Positions 1 to 7,128 of a stretch of 11,281 bases of DNA are shown here, in pieces. Origin of the DNA: Bacteroidales bacterium UBA6366 (lineage in GTDB: Bacteria; Bacteroidota; Bacteroidia; Bacteroidales; UBA932). Every line of letters starts with the position of its first letter. Position 1 is the first letter of the stretch. A program made the position numbers and the translations under genes. The stretch lies in NCBI GenBank assembly GCA_002438845.1, contig DJRG01000062.1:1-11281 (forward strand). The letters run 5' to 3'. The notes beneath the pieces were generated by a model. It did no database searches and was not told where the DNA came from. It saw only the letters and a program-made list of their open reading frames with translations.

Positions 1-22
1 TTCAGTCTTTTCAATGAACTTG

Positions 23-75
23 CTTTGCATTCCTGTTCAGATCGTTTGTGTTTCGTTCCGAACGGGAATGCAAAG
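23..75. repeat. Long inverted repeat overlapping the leftward promoter
   Basis: Arm CTTTGCATTCCTGTTC (23-38) pairs with 60-75: 11 perfect pairs, one T-G position, then 4 more pairs, around a 21-base loop. The right arm overlaps the -7 element of the leftward promoter. Because transcription would start near 64, most of the right arm is not in that transcript, so an operator acting as DNA is more likely than an RNA hairpin. As a terminator it lacks a U-run directly after the stem on either strand. Confidence 0.5.
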
Positions 76-101
76 GTAGACATTATTTTTGAACCTGCAA
101 A
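71..101 (-). promoter_or_regulatory. Bacteroidota-type promoter reading left out of the window
   Basis: Read on the minus strand, TTTG (98-101) is followed after 19 bases by TACCTTTG (71-78). This fits the Bacteroidota primary-sigma consensus TTTG / TAnnTTTG with normal spacing. Transcription should start near position 64 and run left, so the gene it serves lies outside the window. The promoter sits just downstream of the glycosyltransferase stop codon, so that outside gene is in tandem with it but has its own start signal. Confidence 0.6.
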
Positions 102-118
102 CTTTTTCGCAAAAATTT

Positions 119-1534
119 TTAACTTTTTTTGTTCATCTTAATTCTTGCCTGAAGCTCCCAAGTACGTATCCTATCCTTATACAGGTTGTTAGCGTTTACT
201 TTGTCTATATCGAGCGAAGCATCGGAATTGTCGTCCCAACGACGGCAGTTATAGACAACATCGTAAATCCTGCCTATCTGGTACTCTCTGGAGACACGAA
301 GTCCCACCGCATAATCCTCACCGTACTTGGTCGTAGGGAAGTTGATCGTGCGAAGCATAGGCACATAGAACCCACGCGGAGCGCCGAGCCCGTTGATGCG
401 GAGGGCGTTGTTGCGGCCGTTCTCAGGTGTCCACTCACGATGATCGATGATACCTGGAGGCAAAGTCTCCATCTTGAAATTGGTCATTCTATAGGTACCA
501 ACAACCATCGCGCAGTTCTGGGCATAGAAGGCATCCACGAACTTCTGGACGGTGTTCTCGTCATAATAGACGTCGTCAGAGTCAAGCTGGATGGCGAACT
601 TGCCACACTTCGGATGGTGCAGGGCAGCGTTCCAGTTACCGCCGATGGCATGATAACTCTTATCCTGAGCGATGTAGACGAGTTTGGGGTCATCAATAAA
701 CTTCTTGATCACATCAACGGTCCCGTCAGTTGAGTTGTCATCGACCACAATTACGTTATACTTAAATGACGTTTTCTGATTCAACGCGGAAGTCAAGGCA
801 TCAGCTATCGTGCGCACCCTATTCTTGCAAGGGATGACGACCGAGGCTTCATATTCAAAGGAATCATCCGAGAATTCGATGTGCTTGAATTTCGGTTCAA
901 GGTAGCCTCCGACATCCTTAAGATGCTGGGTGCAAGCTTTTTCCATCTCGATCTGCACGGCACGGTTCTTCGGGTCGACATAATCGAAGAGCTTCTCTCC
1001 AGACTTGCGGGTGTCAGTCTCGATCTCGTAGTAGAGATATTCATTGATATGCACAAGGCTTCCTTTCTGAGAGACCTTCAGACGAAGATCATACAGGCCG
1101 GCATATTCATAGTCAACATTCATCCTTGCCACGGCTTCCTTGAGGGCTGAGGTTCTGTAAATCATCACTGAGCCGAAGTCGAAGTCATCACGAAGCGCCC
1201 CCAGCTGGCAGTCAATGACAGGAGCGAAGGCACGGTTACCGTCCACCTCATTGAAATGATCGGCGTAAACCATCGCGGCGGAAGAGTCCTCAGCGATGGA
1301 AAGGAAACGCTCAAGGGCGAACTGTCCGAAACTGAGTTCAGTCGTCTTGGTGTAAATCATCGTGAAAGGAGCGGTCGCGGCCTGGGCGATTTTTCTGACA
1401 CTGGCGGTGCTTTTGAATATAGTCGCGTCAATAAACTCAACCTTGGCGACCTCAGCCTCCGCGCGGAGGTTGGCCGCGGTCACAGCGACCTGGTCTTCGC
1501 TGACAAAGGGAACAAAACAATCTATTCTTTTCAT
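119..1534 (-). CDS. Two-module family 2 glycosyltransferase
   Basis: This 471-residue cytoplasmic protein is predicted to transfer a sugar from a nucleotide-sugar donor; the acceptor is unknown. The C-terminal module (about 229-440) is a classic GT-A fold: SVVIPCKNR (231-239), VVDDNSTDGT (263-272), the metal-binding LDSDD (317-321) and the acidic GEDYAVGLR (405-413). The first 200 residues resemble a second, degenerate GT2 module, with MVYADH (88-93) and DFGSVMIYR (119-127) but no DDxSxDGT loop. The KSGEKLFDYVDPKNRA segment between the modules looks like a conserved linker. There is no signal peptide or membrane segment. The start was set at 1534 (MKRIDCF), because the upstream ATG at 1567 would lie before the predicted transcription start. 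The family call is firm; substrate and the activity of the N-terminal module are unknown. Confidence 0.88.
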   Translation of the reverse strand: MKRIDCFVPFVSEDQVAVTAANLRAEAEVAKVEFIDATIFKSTASVRKIAQAATAPFTMIYTKTTELSFGQFALERFLSIAEDSSAAMVYADHFNEVDGNRAFAPVIDCQLGALRDDFDFGSVMIYRTSALKEAVARMNVDYEYAGLYDLRLKVSQKGSLVHINEYLYYEIETDTRKSGEKLFDYVDPKNRAVQIEMEKACTQHLKDVGGYLEPKFKHIEFSDDSFEYEASVVIPCKNRVRTIADALTSALNQKTSFKYNVIVVDDNSTDGTVDVIKKFIDDPKLVYIAQDKSYHAIGGNWNAALHHPKCGKFAIQLDSDDVYYDENTVQKFVDAFYAQNCAMVVGTYRMTNFKMETLPPGIIDHREWTPENGRNNALRINGLGAPRGFYVPMLRTINFPTTKYGEDYAVGLRVSREYQIGRIYDVVYNCRRWDDNSDASLDIDKVNANNLYKDRIRTWELQARIKMNKKS

Positions 1535-1564
1535 ATAATTAAGGAATATTAATTCTAGCGGACG

Positions 1565-1572
1565 CAAAAATA
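1565..1572 (-). promoter_or_regulatory. Candidate -7 element for the glycosyltransferase gene
   Basis: TATTTTTG on the minus strand matches TAnnTTTG and lies 30 bases before the ATG at 1534. No TTTG is found at the usual 19-21 base spacing; the nearest one is 33 bases upstream, so the -33 half is missing or degenerate. Its position supports the start at 1534 over the one at 1567. Confidence 0.4.
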
Positions 1573-1596
1573 AGTAAAAAATTCGGTAAAAATTGA

Positions 1597-1604
1597 TACA
1601 TTTG
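1597..1604 (+). promoter_or_regulatory. Candidate -7 element for the peptidase-mannose synthase-pyrC-SGNH operon
   Basis: TACATTTG matches TAnnTTTG, about 87 bases before the peptidase ATG, which would give a leader of roughly 80 bases. No good -33 TTTG is present upstream. Together with the oppositely directed element at 1565-1572 it makes this gap a compact divergent promoter region. Confidence 0.35.
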
Positions 1605-1666
1605 TCAAATAGTCACGCCGGGTGTGCGGACAATCGCTCCCCGAATGCTGAACAAGATTTATCACA

Positions 1667-1679
1667 GGCAGTATCTGCC
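1667..1679 (+). other. Small hairpin in the peptidase leader
   Basis: GGCAG-TAT-CTGCC forms a perfect 5-bp stem with a 3-base loop, ending 11 bases before the ATG at 1691. It lies where a ribosome would bind and could modulate initiation, but a stem this short occurs readily by chance. Confidence 0.2.
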
Positions 1680-1690
1680 GGCAAATTTTT

Positions 1691-4600
1691 ATGAATATGC
1701 TCATGAGAAGAACAATGATTCTGGCGGCGGCCATTTTGGCCACAGCCACGGCAATGACAGCCCAGGAGACCCCTAAGTGGCTCAGGAAAAGCGCCATCTC
1801 TCCCGATGGCGGTAAAGTGGCGTTCTGCTACAAGGGAGACATCTTCACAGTGGATGTCAACGGTGGAAGGGCTCTTCAGATCACCACGAACCAAGCCTAC
1901 GACTCAGATCCTATCTGGACTCCTGACGGGGAGAAAATCGTCTTCTCCTCATACCGGGCAGGCTCCAAGGACATATTCATCACATCCGCCGAAGGTGGAG
2001 TTCCTAAGAGGCTGACGGATTATCCGGGCAACGAGACTCCGCTTTGTGTCCTCGGCGACGGCAGGGTTCTGTTCCAGGCCGGCATCCAGCAGGACGCACT
2101 TTACGGAGGGTTCCCGGGCAGCCCGCAGATCTGGCAGATCGGCGAGAATGGCGGAAGGCCGCTGCTGGTCACTTCCCTGCCGCTTATGGCGATGAGTGTC
2201 AACAACTCCGGAGATGTCATCTACGAGGACTACAAAGGCTATGAGGATCCGCTCCGCAAGCATCACCAGTCATCGGTCACCAGAGACATCTGGCTGTACA
2301 GGCCAGCATCCGGACAGGGGGACAGATTCCGTGTCACCGGTGACGGGACATTCACGAAGCTGACCTCTTTCGTCGGGGAGGACAGGAATCCGGTCTTTGC
2401 GGCTGACGGAAAGACTTATTATTATATATCAGAAGCCGACGGGACGCTGAACGTCTACAAAGCGTCCACCGACAATCCGGATCAGGCGAGACAACTAACT
2501 CATTTCAAAGACAATCCGGTGAGATTCCTCTCTGTGGCCGGGAACGGGACACTCTGCTTCTCCTGGAACGGAGATCTCTACACGATGACCGAAGGCAATG
2601 ATCCTAAGAGACTTGACATCACGGTGGCGAAGGACGAGACCGAGAATGATGTCGAGTATCTCACCTTCTCAGCCGGAGCGTCCTCGATGGCGGTGTCTCC
2701 TGACGGGAAAGAGATCGCGGTAGTGATCAGGGGCGATGTGTTCGTCACCTCGGCGAACTACAAGACCACGAAGAGAATCACCAACACTCCTGAGCAGGAG
2801 CGCAACGTAAGCTTCTCAAAGGACGGACGCGAACTTTACTATTCTTCGGAGAGGAACGGTCATTGGGGAATATACAAGACATCCCTTACAGATAAAAAGG
2901 AAAAGAGATTTACCTACGCCACCAAGTTCAAGGAGGAGCTTGTGACATCGGAAAACGAGACTTGCTTCCAGCCGGTTGTCTCTCCGGACGGGAAATGGGT
3001 GGCTTTCCTGCGCGACAGGACCGAACTGGTCATCAAATCGACCAAGGACGGCAAGGAGAAGTCTCTGCTCAAGGGGGTCAACTACTCCTATGCGGACGGG
3101 GATCAGGAATTCGAGTGGAGCCCTGACAGCAAGTACCTCCTCTGCAACTATCAGATCAACGGTGGCTGGAACAACTCGGACATAGCCTTGATCGACATCG
3201 AGAGCGGCGAGATCACGAACCTTACCCAGAGCGGCTACTCTGACGGTAACTTCAAATGGGCTCTCAAGGGCAAGGCGATGGCCTGGGAATCAGACAAGGA
3301 CGGCTACCGCAGCCACGGAAGCTGGGGAGCCGAGAACGACATCTACATCATGTTCTTTGACGGCAAGGAGATGACCAAATTCTACCAGGACAAGGAGGAC
3401 GCGGAGATCGCCAAGGCCTTGGAGGACGGAGACAAATCCGAGAAGAAGATAGAAAAGGAAGAGAAAAAGGAGAAGAAGGATTCTGTAAGGCAGGCCGAAA
3501 AGCCCGAGAAGCTGGTTCTTGACCTTGAGAACAGGGACTACAGAACTGCTCGTCTTACCAGAATCTCCGGAAGACTCGGAGACTTCTACCTCACCCAAGA
3601 CGGGACGAAGTTGTTCTACACTAAGTTGTTGGAGAAAAGCTACGATCTCTGCCAGATGGATGTAAAGAAAGGTGACGTCAAGGTCATCAAGAAAGGAGTC
3701 AGAGGAGCGTTGATCCCTTCAGCGGACGACAAGTTCCTGTACGTCTTCACTGGAAGCACGATCACGAAACTAACGGTCGCCAGCGGCGCCATGAGCGCAA
3801 TCTCGTTCTCCGGCGACTACGAGTTCAAGCCTAAGGCGGAAAGGGACTACATCTTCGGCCATGTCTGGAAGCAGGTGAACGAGAAGTTCTACGACCCACA
3901 GATCCATGGAATCGACTGGGAGGGCTACAAGAAGAACTATGAGCGGTTCATGCCTTACATCGCCAACAATTTCGACTTCCAGGATCTCCTCTCAGAGATG
4001 CTCGGAGAACTCAACGGTTCGCACACAGGAGCGAGGTACTACAGCCGTTCAAAGTACACAATGGGCTGGCTTGGAGCCATCTATGACTATGATTACGAAG
4101 GTGACGGGCTGAAGATAGCCGAGATTCTTCCTGGCGGGGCCCTCAATCTGGCCGACTCGGAGATCAAGGCAGGAGACATCATCGAATCCATTGACGGGCA
4201 GCCGATAAAGGCCGGAGAAAGCTGGTTCGGCCTGCTCAGGAACAAGGCGGGGAAAAAGGTGGCCGTCGTGGTGAGGAAAGGCAAGAAAGATGTCGAGCTG
4301 TTCGTCGAGCCAGGATATTCAGAACACTCTCTTATGTACCGCAGGTGGGTGAAGCAGAGAGAGGAGATGACCGACAGGATGTCTGGCGGGACTGTGGGCT
4401 ACACGCACGTCCAGGGGATGGACTCTCCAAGCTTCAGGACGGTATATTCAAAGCTCCTTGGCAAGTACAGGGCGGCTGACGCGGCTGTGGTTGACACCAG
4501 GCACAACGGTGGCGGATGGCTGCATGACGACCTCGCGACATTCCTGAGCGGCAAGGAATATATTCGTTTCACCCCTCGCGGACAGTACATCGGCAGCGAG

Positions 4601-4939
4601 CCGTACAACAAATGGAGAAAACCGTCCTGCGTGCTGATGTGCGAGGACAACTACTCTGACGCCTGCGGCTTCCCGTACACGTACAGGACCCTTGGAGTGG
4701 GCAAACTGATCGGCATGCCGGTTCCGGGCACTATGACAGCCGTTTGGTGGGAGACTCAGATCAATGGCATGGTGTTTGGAATCCCACAGGTCGGCTCGTT
4801 CGGTCTCAAGGAAGGCAGATACCTTGAAAACCAGCAGATTGAACCTGACATCAAGATTGACAACGACCCGGCGTCAGTCCTCAGAGGCGAAGACAGACAG
4901 CTTGAGGCGGCGGTCAAAGAGATGATGAAAACAAAATAA
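1691..4939 (+). CDS. Secreted tricorn-like S41 peptidase with beta-propeller and PDZ domains
   Basis: The 1082-residue protein has the architecture of tricorn protease, which processes peptides. A signal peptide (about 1-25, MRRTMILAAAILATATAMTA, no lipobox cysteine) predicts export to the periplasm. Residues about 35-560 are PD40/TolB-like propeller repeats (SPDGGKVAF, TPDGEKIVFSS, SPDGKWVAF). A Lys/Glu-rich linker (about 582-608) follows, then the catalytic part: Ser777-His778 in GSHTG, a PDZ domain (about 790-870), and nucleophile Ser989-Asp990 in NYSDACG. Glu1046 in YLENQQIEPD is the probable fourth residue. Spacing between these matches Thermoplasma tricorn (S745/H746, S965, E1023, recalled) closely, so the enzyme looks active. 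It is the first gene of the operon; mannose synthase starts 12 bases after its stop. Any of the nearby ATGs (1691, 1697, 1703) leaves the signal peptide intact. Its natural substrate is unknown. Confidence 0.93.
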   Translation: MNMLMRRTMILAAAILATATAMTAQETPKWLRKSAISPDGGKVAFCYKGDIFTVDVNGGRALQITTNQAYDSDPIWTPDGEKIVFSSYRAGSKDIFITSAEGGVPKRLTDYPGNETPLCVLGDGRVLFQAGIQQDALYGGFPGSPQIWQIGENGGRPLLVTSLPLMAMSVNNSGDVIYEDYKGYEDPLRKHHQSSVTRDIWLYRPASGQGDRFRVTGDGTFTKLTSFVGEDRNPVFAADGKTYYYISEADGTLNVYKASTDNPDQARQLTHFKDNPVRFLSVAGNGTLCFSWNGDLYTMTEGNDPKRLDITVAKDETENDVEYLTFSAGASSMAVSPDGKEIAVVIRGDVFVTSANYKTTKRITNTPEQERNVSFSKDGRELYYSSERNGHWGIYKTSLTDKKEKRFTYATKFKEELVTSENETCFQPVVSPDGKWVAFLRDRTELVIKSTKDGKEKSLLKGVNYSYADGDQEFEWSPDSKYLLCNYQINGGWNNSDIALIDIESGEITNLTQSGYSDGNFKWALKGKAMAWESDKDGYRSHGSWGAENDIYIMFFDGKEMTKFYQDKEDAEIAKALEDGDKSEKKIEKEEKKEKKDSVRQAEKPEKLVLDLENRDYRTARLTRISGRLGDFYLTQDGTKLFYTKLLEKSYDLCQMDVKKGDVKVIKKGVRGALIPSADDKFLYVFTGSTITKLTVASGAMSAISFSGDYEFKPKAERDYIFGHVWKQVNEKFYDPQIHGIDWEGYKKNYERFMPYIANNFDFQDLLSEMLGELNGSHTGARYYSRSKYTMGWLGAIYDYDYEGDGLKIAEILPGGALNLADSEIKAGDIIESIDGQPIKAGESWFGLLRNKAGKKVAVVVRKGKKDVELFVEPGYSEHSLMYRRWVKQREEMTDRMSGGTVGYTHVQGMDSPSFRTVYSKLLGKYRAADAAVVDTRHNGGGWLHDDLATFLSGKEYIRFTPRGQYIGSEPYNKWRKPSCVLMCEDNYSDACGFPYTYRTLGVGKLIGMPVPGTMTAVWWETQINGMVFGIPQVGSFGLKEGRYLENQQIEPDIKIDNDPASVLRGEDRQLEAAVKEMMKTK

Positions 4940-4951
4940 CAACTTTATACT

Positions 4952-5674
4952 ATGGACAGGAAAGTCGTCATCATTCCGACTTACAACGAGAAGGAAAACA
5001 TCGAAGCGATAATCAGAAAGGTCTTTTCCCTTGACGGTGATTACAATGTGCTCATCATAGATGACGGCTCCCCTGACGGAACCGCCGGCATTGTCAAAGG
5101 CCTTCAGGCCGAGTTCAGCGACAGGCTGTTCATGATTGAACGCTCCGGGAAACTCGGACTTGGCACAGCCTATCTGACCGGCTTCAAATGGGCATTGGAA
5201 CAGGGCTACGACTACATCTTCGAGATGGACGCGGACTTCTCCCACAACCCGGAAGACCTTCCAAGACTTTACAAAGCCTGTTCGGAATGCGGAGGTGTGG
5301 CCATCGGCTCGCGCTACTGTGACGGAATCAGTGTCGTGAACTGGCCGATCGGAAGAATCCTGATGTCCTACTGCGCGTCTATTTATGTCAAGACAGTCCT
5401 CGGGATGAAGATCCACGACTGCACGGCCGGGTTCAAGTGCTACAGCCGCAAGGCTTTGGAGACCATCGACCTGGACGATGTAAGGATGAAAGGCTACGGA
5501 TTCCAGATCGAGATGAAGTACACAGCATGGAAACTTGGGTTCAAGCTGGTCGAGGTCCCGATCATATTCGTAAACCGCAAGCTCGGCACCTCCAAGATGA
5601 GCGGAGGAATCTTCGGGGAGGCGTTCTGGGGCGTCATCAAACTGAAATTCAGAAAGTTCCACCGTAAAGGATAA
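4952..5674 (+). CDS. Polyprenol-phosphate mannose synthase (DPM1-like GT2)
   Basis: This 240-residue family 2 glycosyltransferase resembles dolichol-phosphate mannose synthase, which moves mannose from GDP-mannose to a polyprenyl phosphate at the inner face of the membrane. Seen in the sequence: VIIPTYNEKENI (6-17), IIDDGSPDGTAG (35-46), and the metal-binding EMDADFSHNPEDLP, with Asp93 and Asp95. No C-terminal transmembrane segment is present, as in the soluble, short DPM1 type, and the length is normal for it. It starts 12 bases after the peptidase stop and ends 3 bases before pyrC, so it is almost certainly co-transcribed. The lipid-linked sugar could feed periplasmic O-glycosylation, known in Bacteroidales, but this is inference. 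The sugar may be glucose or another hexose rather than mannose. Confidence 0.88.
   Translation: MDRKVVIIPTYNEKENIEAIIRKVFSLDGDYNVLIIDDGSPDGTAGIVKGLQAEFSDRLFMIERSGKLGLGTAYLTGFKWALEQGYDYIFEMDADFSHNPEDLPRLYKACSECGGVAIGSRYCDGISVVNWPIGRILMSYCASIYVKTVLGMKIHDCTAGFKCYSRKALETIDLDDVRMKGYGFQIEMKYTAWKLGFKLVEVPIIFVNRKLGTSKMSGGIFGEAFWGVIKLKFRKFHRKG
5666..5670 (+). promoter_or_regulatory. Shine-Dalgarno of pyrC
   Basis: AAAGG lies 7 bases before the pyrC ATG at 5678, inside the last codons of the mannose synthase gene. It supports translational coupling and the ATG chosen for pyrC. Confidence 0.45.
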
Positions 5675-5677
5675 AGG

Positions 5678-7084
5678 ATGGCAAGGATTTTACTTACCAA
5701 TGCGACGATAGTGACGGGGGCTTCCACAAAAAAGGGAGCCCTTGCCATTGATGGAGAGAGGATTGCGGGAATATGGCATCGCAAAGCCTCTGATTCTGAC
5801 GATTCAGAGGCTTTGCGGGCTTTTCCTGACGCCGAGGTCATTGACTTGAAGGGTAAGGTGCTGATGGCCGGAGGGATAGACGCTCACGTGCATTTCAGGG
5901 AACCTGGAATGGAATGGAAAGCCGACATCGAAAGTGAGTCAAAGGCCGCGCTGCTCGGTGGGGTGACATCCTTCATAGACATGCCGAACACCGTTCCTCC
6001 GACTACCGATGCGGACTCGCTGCAAGACAAACTGAACCGTGCCCATGGGCGGTCATGGGCGAATTACGGCTTTCACATCGGAGCCACCAACGGCAATGCG
6101 GCGATGATCCGGGAATATCTTGCCGAAGGTCTTGGCGGAATGTTCGGGGGCATCAAGGTCTTCATGGGATCATCCACAGGGAATATGCTCGTGGATGATG
6201 ACAGAACGATATGCGACATATTCAAAATCAAGGAGAAACCCGTTCTCATCCACAGCGAGGACGAAAGCATCATCAAGGCGAACCTCGCCGCTGCGAAGGC
6301 GAGATTCGGGGAGGCTATCCCTTTCAGCGCACATCCCCTGATCCGCAGTCGCAAAGCCTGCATCCGCTCCACCGCCAAGGCGTTGGCCATGGCCATTAAA
6401 TATGGTACCAGACTCCACGTCCTCCATGTCTCAACAGCCGAAGAGGTGGAGATGATCCGCGCGGCCAAGATTCATAATCCAAACATAACAGCCGAGACCT
6501 CAGCGAATTACCTTTGGTTCTGCGATGACGGCTACGAGACTCTGAAGGGTAGGTTGAAGTGCAATCCGGCCATCAAGACAGCCGCCGACCGTGAGGCTTT
6601 GAGAAAAGGTTTGGCTGATGGCATAATTGACACCATCGGTTCAGACCACGCTCCGCATTTGCTGACGGAAAAGTTGGACAACTACCTGAAATGTCCATCC
6701 GGACTGCCTTCTGTACAGCAGTCACTGTCAGTGGAGATGACTGTCGCGGACATATTCAATGATAGGGAGAACGCTGAGAATGAGGTTTCGCCCACCCTGT
6801 CACGAATTGCCTCCGCTTTCTCTGAGAAACCCGCCGGGATCCTGGGAATCAAGGACAGAGGCTGTTTGAAAGTCGGCAACTACGCAGACCTCGTTGTCAT
6901 TGACCCGGAGCGGGAATATTCAGTGAGAGAGAGCGCCTATAAATGCGGCTGGTCCCCGTACGATGGAACAACACTTAAAGGCGTGATTGACAGAGTCTTC
7001 ATCAATGGCACTTTGGCTGTTGCGGGTGGTCGCCTGATTTCAGGCTCCCCTTATGGACAACCAATATCATTCATCAATCTCTAA
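5678..7084 (+). CDS. pyrC: Dihydroorotase
   Basis: Dihydroorotase closes carbamoyl-aspartate to dihydroorotate, the third step of pyrimidine synthesis, in the cytoplasm. The 468-residue protein has the complete binuclear-metal site of the amidohydrolase superfamily: His70 and His72 in DAHVHFREPG, the carboxylated Lys160 in KVFMGSSTG, His192 in LIHSEDE, His250 in LHVLHVST and Asp323 in GSDHAPH. Substrate-binding Arg74 and Asn104 (DMPNT) are also there. The FREPG motif and length fit the longer class I enzymes. It begins 3 bases after the mannose synthase stop. Residues 35-47 (RKASDSDDSEALR) are encoded by a palindrome and lengthen the N-terminal beta-sandwich loop by roughly ten residues compared with Bacteroides PyrC as I remember it. 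The metal centre is unaffected, so the enzyme should be functional. Confidence 0.95.
   Translation: MARILLTNATIVTGASTKKGALAIDGERIAGIWHRKASDSDDSEALRAFPDAEVIDLKGKVLMAGGIDAHVHFREPGMEWKADIESESKAALLGGVTSFIDMPNTVPPTTDADSLQDKLNRAHGRSWANYGFHIGATNGNAAMIREYLAEGLGGMFGGIKVFMGSSTGNMLVDDDRTICDIFKIKEKPVLIHSEDESIIKANLAAAKARFGEAIPFSAHPLIRSRKACIRSTAKALAMAIKYGTRLHVLHVSTAEEVEMIRAAKIHNPNITAETSANYLWFCDDGYETLKGRLKCNPAIKTAADREALRKGLADGIIDTIGSDHAPHLLTEKLDNYLKCPSGLPSVQQSLSVEMTVADIFNDRENAENEVSPTLSRIASAFSEKPAGILGIKDRGCLKVGNYADLVVIDPEREYSVRESAYKCGWSPYDGTTLKGVIDRVFINGTLAVAGGRLISGSPYGQPISFINL
5780..5817. repeat. 14-bp-arm palindrome inside pyrC
   Basis: CGCAAAGCCTCTGA (5780-5793) and its exact reverse complement (5804-5817) flank a 10-base loop, TTCTGACGAT. 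The element encodes Arg35 to Arg47 of PyrC without breaking the frame, in a loop where homologues are shorter. It looks like an in-frame palindromic insertion, comparable in principle to Rickettsia palindromic elements. The 11-mer TCGCAAAGCCT at its left edge recurs at 6349-6359 in the same reading frame. Confidence 0.7.
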
Positions 7085-7116
7085 GCCTCATGGCAGTTAA
7101 CGGTCAAAACAAATCA

Positions 7117-7126
7117 AAAAGGAAAG
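7117..7126 (+). promoter_or_regulatory. Shine-Dalgarno that sets the SGNH hydrolase start
   Basis: The purine-rich AAAAGGAAAG ends 2 bases before the ATG at 7129. It favours that start over the ATG at 7090, which would put 13 charged residues in front of the signal peptide. Confidence 0.5.
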
Positions 7127-7128
7127 AT

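Noticed and set aside
23..75. Invertible promoter segment
   Set aside because: Bacteroidales invertible promoters have inverted repeats separated by far more than the 21 bases seen here, and no recombinase gene is in the window.
89..733. 214-residue open frame on the plus strand opposite the glycosyltransferase
   Set aside because: It is antisense to the conserved C-terminal GT2 module, with no promoter, ribosome site or motif of its own.
3440..3480. Purine tract in the peptidase gene as a programmed frameshift site
   Set aside because: The A-run is read as GAG AAA AAG, which lacks the first A of a full A AAA AAG slippery heptamer, and the frame continues correctly into the catalytic domain. 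It is simply the Lys/Glu-rich linker.
4874..5662. 262-residue open frame on the minus strand opposite the mannose synthase gene
   Set aside because: It is fully antisense to a gene with clear GT2 motifs and overlaps the peptidase end. Its translation has no recognisable motif, and long antisense frames are common in DNA with this codon use.
5780..5830. pyrC palindrome as a rho-independent terminator or attenuator
   Set aside because: A TTTT run follows a few bases after the stem, but the site lies about 100 bases inside a translated gene, where ribosomes would disrupt it. The residues before it are needed for the enzyme, so an in-frame insertion is the simpler reading.
7090..7128. Upstream ATG at 7090 as the SGNH hydrolase start
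   Set aside because: It would place a charged 13-residue extension before the signal peptide, while the ATG at 7129 has a purine-rich ribosome site directly upstream.
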